A stretch of 64,000 nt of DNA from positions 186,001 to 250,000 of the forward strand of contig NZ_JAHRIB010000141.1 of NCBI RefSeq assembly GCF_019090165.1, in the 5' to 3' direction. This DNA is from Streptomyces sp. BV286 (GTDB lineage: Bacteria; Actinomycetota; Actinomycetes; Streptomycetales; Streptomycetaceae). Position 1 is the stretch's first letter. The number at the start of each line of letters is the position of its first letter. A program made the translations under genes and the position numbers. The notes below the pieces were generated by a model, which saw only the letters and a list, made by a program, of their open reading frames with translations, was not told the DNA's origin and did not search any database. Shown here piece after piece: positions 17,042 to 25,051 of this stretch.

Positions 17042-17091
17042 ACCGCAAAGAGTTCTTCGCAAAGAGTTGTTCGCGAAGAATTCTTTGCGGT
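17042..17091. promoter_or_regulatory. Putative ArsR operator, near-perfect 19-bp inverted repeat
   Basis: ACCGCAAAGAGTTCTTCGC at 17042-17060 and its inverted copy at 17073-17091 differ at one position. The inner bases contain a further direct copy of the CAAAGAGTT element. It sits 14 bp upstream of the ArsR start and between it and the divergent NUDIX gene. Confidence 0.75.
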
Positions 17092-17134
17092 TCTGTGGCT
17101 CGTCCTGTCGTGCTCCCGGCCCGTGGAAGCCGGG

Positions 17135-17782
17135 ATGTCGCACCCTCCTGGCAGCATGAACACCGTGACGGGGACCGGGGGTTCAGAGTTGACCGACCAG
17201 CTTCTGCGGGGGCGCCTGGCGCGCCTGCTCGACGGTGTCCGCCCCTGGGACGAGCAGGAGCGGGCGCATCTCGCCACGGCCGCGGAATGGATCGCGGGCG
17301 GGGCTCCGCTGTACCGGACACGGAAACCCGACGTGCCCGCGGTCCACCTCGTGAGCTACTTCGTGGTCCTCGACGAGATCAGAGAAGAGCTCCTTCTGGT
17401 CGCGCACCGCAAAGCCGGTCTGTGGCTGCCCAGCGGCGGTCATGTCGAGCCGGCGGAGGATCCGTGGGACACGGTGGTGCGCGAGTGCCGGGAGGAGCTG
17501 CACATCGAGGCTGTTCCGTCCCGGGTCGCTGGGGCGGTGCCCTTCTTCCTGACCGTCACGCGGACGCGGGGGCAGGGCCGGCACACGGATGTGTCGTTGT
17601 GGTACGTCCTGCACGCGGACGTCGGCAGCGTCACGTCGTTCGACGAGGGCGAGTTCGAGACGGTCAAGTGGCTGTCCCTGCCGCAGGTCCTCGCCGAGCC
17701 CGGGGACACCCTCGATCCCCACATGCACCGGTTCACCCGCAAGCTCATGGCGGCCGGCGCATCCGGCGGCGCCCACACCTGA
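17135..17782 (+). CDS. NUDIX hydrolase
   Basis: 215 residues if started at ATG 17135, which has GGAAG five bases ahead; ATG 17156 is an alternative. The NUDIX box GHVEPAEDPWDTVVRECREE fits Gx5Ex7REUxEE, with the metal-binding glutamates present. The final Gly of the motif is His here. A roughly 65-residue helical N-terminal extension precedes the fold. The substrate (nucleoside diphosphate linked to another group) cannot be predicted. Divergent from the ArsR gene and convergent with the hydrolase at 17809. Confidence 0.9.
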   Translation: MSHPPGSMNTVTGTGGSELTDQLLRGRLARLLDGVRPWDEQERAHLATAAEWIAGGAPLYRTRKPDVPAVHLVSYFVVLDEIREELLLVAHRKAGLWLPSGGHVEPAEDPWDTVVRECREELHIEAVPSRVAGAVPFFLTVTRTRGQGRHTDVSLWYVLHADVGSVTSFDEGEFETVKWLSLPQVLAEPGDTLDPHMHRFTRKLMAAGASGGAHT

Positions 17783-17808
17783 GCGGGTGCGTACGGCGTC
17801 TCCTCGGC

Positions 17809-18768
17809 CTACTTGGAGTCGACGCGTCCGAGCGGGTCGGGGCCGGTCGTCAACGCGTCACGCGCCGTCTGCCACGCGGCATCCCCGGGCCGGAGTGCCG
17901 AGCGGAGGTAGGCCCAGGCGAGCCGTGCGACCGCGGCCACCCGCTCGGGGTTCTCGTCCGTGGTCTCGGCGACGTCGTATCCAGCGACCCCGCCGAGCCC
18001 GTGCTCCGCGTCGAACAGGGTGAGCAGGGACTTGGGGCCCGTGGAGAGGGTGTACGGATCGGCATACCAGTCCGCGCCCGCGACCGTGAGGTGGGTGGCG
18101 GTGTCCTTGTCGCCGGCGACCACGAGCGCGGGCGTCGTCATCCTGGAGAAGTCCGTGGTCAGGAGGAAGGGGAGGCTCTCGGCCGCGGACCCGGTGAGGG
18201 CGTCGCCGCCTCGGCCGGGCGCGGCGAGCAGCACTCCGGCCTTGATCCTGGGCTCGGCCAGGTTCACCTCCGTGCCGTCGTCCGGATCGGTGAGCCGGGC
18301 GCCGAGCAGCAGGCTCGCGGTGTGCCCGCCCATGGAGTGCCCGGCGACGGCGACGCTGCCGTGGTCCAGGCGTCCGGAAAGCTGCGGAACCAGGGACTCG
18401 ATCACGTCGAGCCGGTCGAGGATGCGCCTCATGTCCTCGGCTCGCGACCGCCAGAAAAGGGGTGCTCCGGGGGTGGCGGGATCCAGGCTCAGCGTCCTCG
18501 AACTCAGATGGGTGGGCTGGATCACGACAAAGCCGCGCGCCGCCCAGAAGTTGGCGAGGGGGGCGTAGCCGTGCAGCGAGGAGAGGTGGTTCGAGTAACC
18601 CTGTCCGTGCGAGAGGAGGACGACCGGCAGGTCGCTCCCGGTCACGGGCGCGGAGACCCGTATCTCCAGGTCCACGGCCCGGTCGGGAGCCGACAGCACC
18701 ACCGGGCTGACGGAGAGAACGGGAGTGGGCGGGGTGAAAAGGTCGGCTGTACGGGTCGGTTCGCTCAT
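17809..18768 (-). CDS. Alpha/beta hydrolase, chlorophyllase/dienelactone-hydrolase-like
   Basis: 319 residues starting at ATG 18768 (MSEPTRTADLF). The nucleophile elbow is GHSMGG, with an HGQGYSN oxyanion-loop region upstream and DKDTATH / DAEHGLGG supplying the probable Asp and His. No signal peptide. Proteins with this layout are annotated as alpha/beta hydrolases or platelet-activating-factor acetylhydrolase-like; the substrate is unknown. A cluster of inverted repeats lies about 110 bp upstream (18879-18908). It is divergent from an AraC-type regulator, which may control it. Confidence 0.85.
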   Translation of the reverse strand: MSEPTRTADLFTPPTPVLSVSPVVLSAPDRAVDLEIRVSAPVTGSDLPVVLLSHGQGYSNHLSSLHGYAPLANFWAARGFVVIQPTHLSSRTLSLDPATPGAPLFWRSRAEDMRRILDRLDVIESLVPQLSGRLDHGSVAVAGHSMGGHTASLLLGARLTDPDDGTEVNLAEPRIKAGVLLAAPGRGGDALTGSAAESLPFLLTTDFSRMTTPALVVAGDKDTATHLTVAGADWYADPYTLSTGPKSLLTLFDAEHGLGGVAGYDVAETTDENPERVAAVARLAWAYLRSALRPGDAAWQTARDALTTGPDPLGRVDSK

Positions 18769-18878
18769 GATGCGGTGTCCAATCGATGGCCTTCGCCGCA
18801 CGCCGGATGTCTCGTCGGCCGGCGGCGGGTGAGGCGGGCGGGAGCGCCCGGTTTCGGTCGCGCCGAAAGCGGAGCGTT

Positions 18879-18908
18879 GTTCCGTTTACGTTACGGAACA
18901 CGGTTCCG
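18879..18908. promoter_or_regulatory. Interleaved GTTCCG/CGGAAC inverted repeats
   Basis: GTTCCGT (18879-18885), ACGGAAC (18893-18899) and GTTCCG (18903-18908) form two overlapping palindromes in the gap between the hydrolase and AraC genes. The layout suits a regulator binding as two dimers over the hydrolase promoter. Confidence 0.6.
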
Positions 18909-18979
18909 GTTTGTCAATCGCGCCGAACCCGTACGCCGGACCCGTCACCGGCGGTGGGCAGCCGTGGTGTGATGGCGCC

Positions 18980-19399
18980 GTGAGCCGCGCCGCAGAGGAG
19001 ACCAACCGCCGCATGCTGCGGGCACGCGACGCGATGGACCGTGCCTACGCGCAGCCGCTCGACGTCCCCGCTCTCGCCCGGATCGCCCATGTGTCCCCGG
19101 CGCACTTCACGCGCACCTTCCGTGCCACCTTCGGCGAGACGCCGCACCGCTACCTGCAGCGCCGCCGCGTCGAGCGGGCGATGTTCCTGCTGCGGGAAAC
19201 CGGCCGCAGTGTGACGGACATCTGCTTCGAAGTCGGCTTCGGCAGTCCGGGAACCTTCAGCCGGACGTTCAGCGACATCGTCGGCCGCTCGCCGCGGGCC
19301 TACCGGCAGGAAGCCGGTCGCTCGGCGGACCCGACCGGGCCGGCGTCCCGGGGCGTGCCGACGTGCTTCACGATGGCGTGGACGCGGCCGCGTGCCTGA
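18980..19399 (+). CDS. AraC-family regulator, DNA-binding domain only
   Basis: 139 residues from GTG 18980 (VSRAAEETNRRM); longer starts add sequence unlike the family. It holds both AraC helix-turn-helices: LDVPALARIAHVSPAHFTRT and SVTDICFEVGFGSPGTFSRT, followed by the RSPRAYR signature. There is no sensor domain, so regulation may depend on partner proteins or abundance. Situated 124 bp upstream of a VOC-fold protein gene, a pairing frequent in actinobacteria, and divergent from the hydrolase gene. Confidence 0.9.
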   Translation: MSRAAEETNRRMLRARDAMDRAYAQPLDVPALARIAHVSPAHFTRTFRATFGETPHRYLQRRRVERAMFLLRETGRSVTDICFEVGFGSPGTFSRTFSDIVGRSPRAYRQEAGRSADPTGPASRGVPTCFTMAWTRPRA

Positions 19400-19523
19400 C
19401 CGTCCGCTCCTGGCGGCCGGTGCACTCACCGCCCCGGCGGCCCCGGCGGTCCCGGCCTTCGCGTTCGCCGACTGAGCAGTTTTGGATAAGTTTTCGTCCG
19501 GTCCCCTCGGTAGCGTGACGCAC

Positions 19524-19940
19524 ATGTTCACCGCAATCACGCACTCGCAGATCTACGTCCTCGACCAGGACGAGGCCCTCGACTTCTACGTCGGCAAGCT
19601 CGGCCTGGAGGTCAACGCCGACGTCGACCTCGGCTTCATGCGCTGGCTGACCGTCAGCGTCCCCGGCCACCCGGAGCGTCAGATCCTGCTGGAGAAGCCG
19701 GGACCCCCGGCGATGTCGGAGGAGACGGCACAGCAGGTTCGCGAACTGGTGACCAAGGGCGTCATGGGCGGCCACCTCATCCTCAGCACGGAGGACTGCC
19801 GCAAGACCTACGAGGCGCTGCTGAGCCGGGGCGTCGAGTTCACCGAGGAGCCCACCGAGCGCCCGTACGGCATCGACTGCGGCCTCCGCGACCCCTTCGG
19901 CAACAGCATCCGCCTCACCCAGCCGAAGGCTGAGGCCTGA
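19524..19940 (+). CDS. VOC (glyoxalase/bleomycin-resistance) superfamily protein
   Basis: 138 residues from ATG 19524 (MFTAITHSQIYVLDQDEALDFYV). The two beta-alpha-beta-beta-beta modules of the VOC fold are visible, ending in GIDCGLRDPFGNSIRL. The first His and the late Glu/Asp positions could bind a metal. No ribosome binding site is visible, so the transcript might be leaderless. Follows the AraC-type gene and is probably its target. Activity unknown: dioxygenase, lyase or ligand sequestration are all possible. Confidence 0.88.
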   Translation: MFTAITHSQIYVLDQDEALDFYVGKLGLEVNADVDLGFMRWLTVSVPGHPERQILLEKPGPPAMSEETAQQVRELVTKGVMGGHLILSTEDCRKTYEALLSRGVEFTEEPTERPYGIDCGLRDPFGNSIRLTQPKAEA

Positions 19941-19971
19941 GGCCGGACGACTGAGGCCTCTTCGGCGGCCT

Positions 19972-19989
19972 GCCGCCGAGCGCCCATCG
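19972..19989. terminator. Short hairpin between convergent genes
   Basis: TCGGCGGC / GCCGCCGA, 8-bp stem with a 2-base loop, 31 bp after the VOC gene stop and before the convergent PPK2 stop at 20069. Modest terminator candidate. Confidence 0.4.
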
Positions 19990-20068
19990 GCCTGCACCCA
20001 TCGGACCGCGGACTGCGGACCGAGTGGGACGGCGGCCGGGCCTCCGCGTACCGACGGCTTTGTGACGC

Positions 20069-21085
20069 TCAGGCCTTCTCTCCGGGGCCCGGCGCCTCCT
20101 CGGGGTGGCGGCCCGGACCGTCGCCGAGGGGCGACAGGGGCGTGGGGGAGAGGTCCGTCGGTTCCTCGCCGCTCTCCAGCAAGGTGTCGGCGGCACCGAT
20201 GATCTGCGGATCGGCCGTCCCCACGGCCTCCTCGTCCTTCGCCGCGTAGTCGCAGCGCAGGAGCAGATGGCGCATGGCCTCGAGGCGGCCGCGACGCTTG
20301 TCGTTGCTCTTCACCACGGTCCACGGCGCATAGGGCGTGTCGGTCGTGCGGAACATGTCGACCTTCGCCTCGGTGTAGGCGTCCCACAGGTCGAGGGAGG
20401 CCAGGTCGGTGGGGGACAGTTTCCACTGCCGGACGGGGTCGACCTGGCGGATGGCGAACCGGGTGCGCTGCTCGGCGCGCGACACCGAGAACCAGAACTT
20501 GACCAGCACGATCCCGTCATCGGTGAGCATCTTCTCGAAGACGGGCGCCTGCTCGTGGAAGTGCCGGTACTGGGCCGGGGTGCAGAAGCCCATGACCCGC
20601 TCCACACCCGCCCGGTTGTACCAGGACCGGTCGAAGAAGACGATCTCACCTGCCCCCGGCAGATGGGGGACGTAGCGCTGGAAGTACCACTGCCCCGACT
20701 CCTTCTCGGTGGGCTTGTCCAGCGCCACCACGTGGGCTCCACGCGGGTTCAGGCGTTCGGTGAAACGCTTGATGGTGCCGCCCTTGCCCGCCGCGTCGCG
20801 TCCCTCGCACACCACGACGATCCGCTGGCCGGTCTCCCGCACCCACTTCTGCAGCTTCAGGAGTTCGATCTGCAGGATCCGCTTCTGCCGCTCGTACGCC
20901 TGCCGGCGAAGCTTCTTCTCGTACGGATAGTTCTCGCGCCAGGTGTCCAGCGGCTTGCCCTCGCCGTCCAAAAGGACAGGCTGCTCGGGCCGCTCCTCGT
21001 CCACCAGCAGTCCGGCGAGCAGACTCGCCTCGACGGCGGGGTCGGCACCGTTCGCGGCGGCCGACGCCTTCTGAGGATCAACCAC
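20069..21085 (-). CDS. ppk2: Polyphosphate kinase 2
   Basis: 338 residues from GTG 21085 with AAGGGA ahead. The P-loop kinase fold has Walker A GRDAAGKGG (95-103) and Walker B FFDRSWYNR (Asp152). The lid region includes ERVMGFCTPAQY. This is the PPK2 class, which uses polyphosphate to phosphorylate ADP or GDP (or the reverse). A 50-60-residue extension at each end lacks defined domains, and the C-terminal one is acidic and Pro-rich. Monocistronic and convergent with the VOC gene. It would link the polyphosphate store with nucleotide pools. Confidence 0.93.
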   Translation of the reverse strand: MVDPQKASAAANGADPAVEASLLAGLLVDEERPEQPVLLDGEGKPLDTWRENYPYEKKLRRQAYERQKRILQIELLKLQKWVRETGQRIVVVCEGRDAAGKGGTIKRFTERLNPRGAHVVALDKPTEKESGQWYFQRYVPHLPGAGEIVFFDRSWYNRAGVERVMGFCTPAQYRHFHEQAPVFEKMLTDDGIVLVKFWFSVSRAEQRTRFAIRQVDPVRQWKLSPTDLASLDLWDAYTEAKVDMFRTTDTPYAPWTVVKSNDKRRGRLEAMRHLLLRCDYAAKDEEAVGTADPQIIGAADTLLESGEEPTDLSPTPLSPLGDGPGRHPEEAPGPGEKA

Positions 21086-21454
21086 AGGTGGTCCCTTCGT
21101 AGCCCGGCAGCCGCTCGCGCCGGTGGATCGGCGCACGGGTCCCGCCCCCGTCAGAATGGCATGCGAGCGCGCGCCCGGCGTCCTGGCCCGGTCACGGTCG
21201 TCCATCCTGTGGCTGCTCACCCGCCGGTTACCCCGATGCCATGAACAATCACGGCGGTCCGCCGACCTTCGGTGGCGCACGGCTCCGCCGGGGTGGCCGC
21301 CCTCGCCAGGGCAGTCGCGGCGCGTCCCCCTATGAGCCGAGCGGAATCGGCCATTACGTGCCCGGCTTCCGGACCTTGTGCAACTCCTGTCACGCCGAGC
21401 GGCTCTAATTCAGTAAGGGACGACCACCAGCTCGGGAACGTACATGGGGGAACC
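21086..21454. other. Intergenic region, 369 bp, between divergent genes
   Basis: Separates the ppk2 start from the ArsR-like regulator start. I see no supported gene; open frames here are extensions of the neighbours without ribosome binding sites. It should hold both promoters, and the AT-richer stretch CTCTAATTCAGTAAGG near 21403-21418 may be part of the rightward one. Confidence 0.5.
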
Positions 21455-22483
21455 ATGCTCAAGTTCCACTTCACGGACGCCGACATGGCCCGCATCCGGA
21501 TGGCGGCAGGTCCGGACCCCCTGTGGGAGCTGCTGCTCAGCCTGCACCTGCTGAGGGGAACCGAGGGGTCGGTCGTGTTCGGCGCGTGGAGACGGCACGT
21601 CCGCAGCCGTCTGCCCGGCACCACCCGGCTGCTGTTCGACCTGGCACCGCCCCGTGGGTATTCAGCCGATTTCCTCACGCCGCTGCCCGACCGGGGCGAG
21701 TTGGAACCGGGGATCGACGCCGTCCTGTCGACCCCTCGCCGTCGGCTCAGACACGACGTCGCCCGGCTCGCCGCGGTCCGGCCCCTGGGGTCGCGAACCC
21801 TGTCGCTGGCCGAGGCGGGCTCCGACGCGATGCTCTGCCTCGGCGCGGCCCTGCGCGGCTACTTCGACGTGGCGTTGCGGCCGTACTGGGCGCAGGTGGG
21901 TTCCTCGATCGAGGCGGACCGTGCCGTCCGGGTCCGGTCGATCCTGGACGGGGGCACCGAGGGCATGCTGGCCGCGCTGCACCCTTCCCTGCGCTGGCAG
22001 CCCGGTGTCCTGACCGTGGCCAGCCCCCATGACCGCGACATTTACCTCGACGGGCGCGGCCTGCTGTTGCTGCCCTCCTTCTTCTGCTGGCGGGCCCCGA
22101 TCACGCTGCGCGATCCGGAGCTTCCTCCGGTGATCGTCTATCCGGTGAGCCACGACCTCGGGTGGTCGCAGGCCGATGCCGGTCGGGTCCGCGACGCGCG
22201 GGAGGCGCTGAGCACCCTCCTGGGGAGGACCCGTGCCGACCTGCTGGCGGCCGTCGCCGACGGCGGCGGATCCACCAGTGAGCTGGCCCGGCGGCTGGCC
22301 GTCTCCCCGGCGTCGGTCTCCCAGCACGCCGCGGCGCTGCGCGACTCGTGCCTCATCGTCACGCACCGCCGCGGACAGAGTGTCCACCACAGTGCCACCG
22401 CGCTCGGGAGCGCGCTGCTGGACGGCCACCGGAGCATCCCGCAGCCGTCCCGCCCGTCACCGGCGCTCACGCGCCCGACGTGA
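21455..22483 (+). CDS. ArsR-like regulator with large N-terminal domain (DUF5937-type)
   Basis: 342 residues from ATG 21455 (GGGGG a few bases upstream). Residues 1-240 are an alpha/beta domain typical of an actinobacterial group opening MLKFHFTDADMARIRMA, which I recall as DUF5937. The C-terminus is a winged helix (RADLLAAVADGGGSTSELAR, SPASVSQHAAALRDSCLI) of the ArsR/HTH_20 kind. These proteins are presumed one-component repressors of unknown ligand. No gene is coupled to it, so its target is unclear. Confidence 0.85.
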   Translation: MLKFHFTDADMARIRMAAGPDPLWELLLSLHLLRGTEGSVVFGAWRRHVRSRLPGTTRLLFDLAPPRGYSADFLTPLPDRGELEPGIDAVLSTPRRRLRHDVARLAAVRPLGSRTLSLAEAGSDAMLCLGAALRGYFDVALRPYWAQVGSSIEADRAVRVRSILDGGTEGMLAALHPSLRWQPGVLTVASPHDRDIYLDGRGLLLLPSFFCWRAPITLRDPELPPVIVYPVSHDLGWSQADAGRVRDAREALSTLLGRTRADLLAAVADGGGSTSELARRLAVSPASVSQHAAALRDSCLIVTHRRGQSVHHSATALGSALLDGHRSIPQPSRPSPALTRPT

Positions 22484-22680
22484 AGACCCCCGCGCCCGTC
22501 CCGGGGATGCCCGCCCCCGCTTGATACGGGCCGCGGGACGACCATTCGACAATGCCACGCCCGCACCGGTTCTCCTGTGGATCACCTACGCAACCGCGTA
22601 CAACCCTCGGCACGTGTGCGCGGTCGTAGGGTCAGGAGATGAGCCCTCCGGCCCATCCGCAGGCCTAGAGAAGGACTTTC

Positions 22681-24123
22681 GTGCGCCCCACCAGATTCGC
22701 ACTGACCGCGGCTGTCGCGGCGGCCCTGGCAGGCAGTTCGCTGCTGGCCGCCCCCGTCGCCACCGCCGCTCCGGCCGGACTGGCCGACGACTTCAACGGC
22801 GACGGACACCGTGACCTCGTCCTCACCGGCGGCAGCCACGGCGACGACGGCCGGGTCACCGTGGTCTACGGCACGGCGGGCGGACCCGGCACGCGCACGC
22901 AGATCCTCCATCAGGACTCGCCGGGCATCCCGGGCGTGGTCGAGAGCGGCGACGCCTGGGGCTCCGCCGCGGCGACGGCCGACCTGGACCAGGACGGTTA
23001 CGGGGATCTGATCGTGGCCTCGCCCGGCGAGAAGGTCGGCGAGGTGGACAAGCGCGGCGGACTCACCGTCGTCTGGGGCGGCAGCAGCGGCCTCGGCTCC
23101 GGCACCGTCTTCCACTCCCCGTACACCAACAGCGGTACGTACGGGGACTGGTTCGGACAGGCCCTGGCCACGGGGGACTTCGACGGGGACGGCGACCAGG
23201 ACATCGCCTCCGCCAGCCAGAGCGACGCCGGCGCGGTGGTCCTGAACGGTCCCTTCACCCGCGGCGGAGAGCACAGCGGCCACGTGGCCCTCGGCGACGC
23301 GTACGGCTACCTGAGCGTCGAGCAACTGGCCGCGGGCGACGTCGACGGCACCGGTGCCACGGACCTCTACCTCATCGGCGACGACCTCGGAGACGACGAC
23401 TCCAGCCATGTCTTCGGGTTCCTGCACCGCGGCGGAGCGTCGTTCACGCAGCGGGCCGGATCGGTGCGGGTCCCCGACGACGGCGGCGGTTCTGTCGACG
23501 GCACGGAGCGCACCGTCGTCGCGGACTTCGACAAGGACGGCTACGGCGACCTCGCCTTCGGCCGCGGCTACGAGAACACCGACCGAGGCCGCGGGTCGGT
23601 CGTCGTGCACTACGGAAGCGCGGGCGGCGCGGTACAGCGCGTCGAGACGCTCACCCAGGCCACGCCCGGCGTCCCGGGAACGGTCGAGGACGACGACGGG
23701 TTCGGCGCCGTGGTCAGCGCCGGTGACGTCAACGGCGACGGGTACGCGGATCTCGCCGTCGGGTCTCCCGGTGAGGCCCTCGGCACGGTCGACCAGGCGG
23801 GGGCGGTCACCGTGCTGCGCGGTGGCTCCGGCGGCCTGACCGGCACCGGAGCGGTCGCCTTCGACCAGGACTCCGCGGACGTGGCCGGAGCACCGGAGAG
23901 GGAGGACCGTTTCGGTTCTGCCGTCAAGCTCGCCGACTACACACAGGACGGCCGCGCGGAGCTGGCGGTCGACACCAACGAACAGCTCGACAACACCCGG
24001 TGGGGCATGGTGCACCTGCTCAAGGGCTCGGCGTCCGGCACCACCACGACCGGCGCCAAGCACTACACCGTCGTCACCCTCGGCCTGTCGTACCCCGACC
24101 TGGGCGGGCCCTTCGCGAAGTAG
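22681..24123 (+). CDS. Secreted FG-GAP (integrin-alpha-like) beta-propeller protein
   Basis: 480 residues from GTG 22681, with AAGGA 9 bases upstream. Signal peptide ends about residue 30 (..ATAAPAG). Seven FG-GAP blades are visible, each with a calcium loop of the DxDxDGxxD type: DFNGDGHRD, DLDQDGYGD, DFDGDGDQD, DVDGTGATD, DFDKDGYGD, DVNGDGYAD, DYTQDGRAE. The fourth and seventh loops are degenerate. Such proteins are very abundant in Streptomyces secretomes; ligand and role are unknown. Monocistronic. Confidence 0.92.
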   Translation: MRPTRFALTAAVAAALAGSSLLAAPVATAAPAGLADDFNGDGHRDLVLTGGSHGDDGRVTVVYGTAGGPGTRTQILHQDSPGIPGVVESGDAWGSAAATADLDQDGYGDLIVASPGEKVGEVDKRGGLTVVWGGSSGLGSGTVFHSPYTNSGTYGDWFGQALATGDFDGDGDQDIASASQSDAGAVVLNGPFTRGGEHSGHVALGDAYGYLSVEQLAAGDVDGTGATDLYLIGDDLGDDDSSHVFGFLHRGGASFTQRAGSVRVPDDGGGSVDGTERTVVADFDKDGYGDLAFGRGYENTDRGRGSVVVHYGSAGGAVQRVETLTQATPGVPGTVEDDDGFGAVVSAGDVNGDGYADLAVGSPGEALGTVDQAGAVTVLRGGSGGLTGTGAVAFDQDSADVAGAPEREDRFGSAVKLADYTQDGRAELAVDTNEQLDNTRWGMVHLLKGSASGTTTTGAKHYTVVTLGLSYPDLGGPFAK

Positions 24124-24265
24124 GAGGTCCGCGCGTACGCCGACGGCGGCCGCGGCGGTCCTCACCCGTGACGCGCCACCCGACACCGGCATCGGCGCAT
24201 TCATCTGAGCGGCCGTCATGTCGGGCTGGCATGCTGTCAGTTCTTCCACCGTCCCAGGAGGCGCC

Positions 24266-25051
24266 ATGCCCGAGCCGTCCGTCCTCGCCGCGCTGGTGTC
24301 CGGGCTGCGAGGAGGGTTCATCGAGGTCGTCGACCTCACGGCGCCGCTGTCGTCGTCGACCCCGGTCATCCAACTGCCGCCCGAGTTCGGCCAGACGGCG
24401 GTCTTCGAACTGGAGGAGATCAGCAGGTACGACGACCGCGGGCCGGCCTGGTACTGGAACAACTTCCGCAGCGGCGAGCACACCGGCACCCACTTCGACG
24501 CCCCGAACCACTGGGTGAGCGGCAAGGACCTCGACGATGTGGCTTCCGTGCCGGCGGGCCGCCTGATCGCGCCGGCCGCCGTACTGGACTTCACCGCGCA
24601 GGCGGCGCAGGACCCCGACTTCCTGGTGGAGGTCGAGCACGTGCGGGCCTGGGAGGCCGAGCACGGGCCGCTGCCCGACGGCGGCTGGCTGATGCTGCGT
24701 ACCGGCTGGGACGCCCGCTCGCACTCGCAGGAGGAGTTCCTGAACGCGGACGGCGACGGCCCGCACACCCCCGGCCTGTCGGCGGAGTGTGCCCGCTGGG
24801 TCGCCGAGGAGTCCCCGGTGCTCGGCCTCGGCGTCGAGACGGTGGGCACCGACGCCGGACGCGGCCACTCCTTCGATCCGGCCTTTCCGTGCCACTCCTA
24901 CCTGATGGGCAGCGACAAGTACGGGCTGACCCAGCTGCGGAACCTCGCGGTGCTGCCCCCGACCGGCAGTGTCGTCGTCGCCGGACCGCTTCCCATCGTC
25001 TCCGGCTCGGGGTCTCCCGCCCGGGTGCTCGCGCTGGTCGAACGCTCGTGA
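24266..25051 (+). CDS. Cyclase-family (kynurenine formamidase-like) metal hydrolase
   Basis: 261 residues from ATG 24266 with CAGGAGG just upstream. Cyclase fold (PF04199) with the metal motif HTGTHFDAPNHW and a later GVETVGTDAG and HSFDP region matching the active-site loop. Family members hydrolyse N-formylkynurenine, isatin or related cyclic amides and lactones. The stop overlaps the start of a ThDP-dependent enzyme (GTGA), so the two act in one pathway. A typical kynurenine route would need other genes, absent here; a decarboxylation or lyase pathway on a ring-opened product is conceivable. Confidence 0.9.
   Translation: MPEPSVLAALVSGLRGGFIEVVDLTAPLSSSTPVIQLPPEFGQTAVFELEEISRYDDRGPAWYWNNFRSGEHTGTHFDAPNHWVSGKDLDDVASVPAGRLIAPAAVLDFTAQAAQDPDFLVEVEHVRAWEAEHGPLPDGGWLMLRTGWDARSHSQEEFLNADGDGPHTPGLSAECARWVAEESPVLGLGVETVGTDAGRGHSFDPAFPCHSYLMGSDKYGLTQLRNLAVLPPTGSVVVAGPLPIVSGSGSPARVLALVERS

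Noticed and set aside
22681..24123. FG-GAP blades as DNA repeats
   Set aside because: Repeats are visible at protein level only; nucleotide copies are too divergent to call a repeat array.
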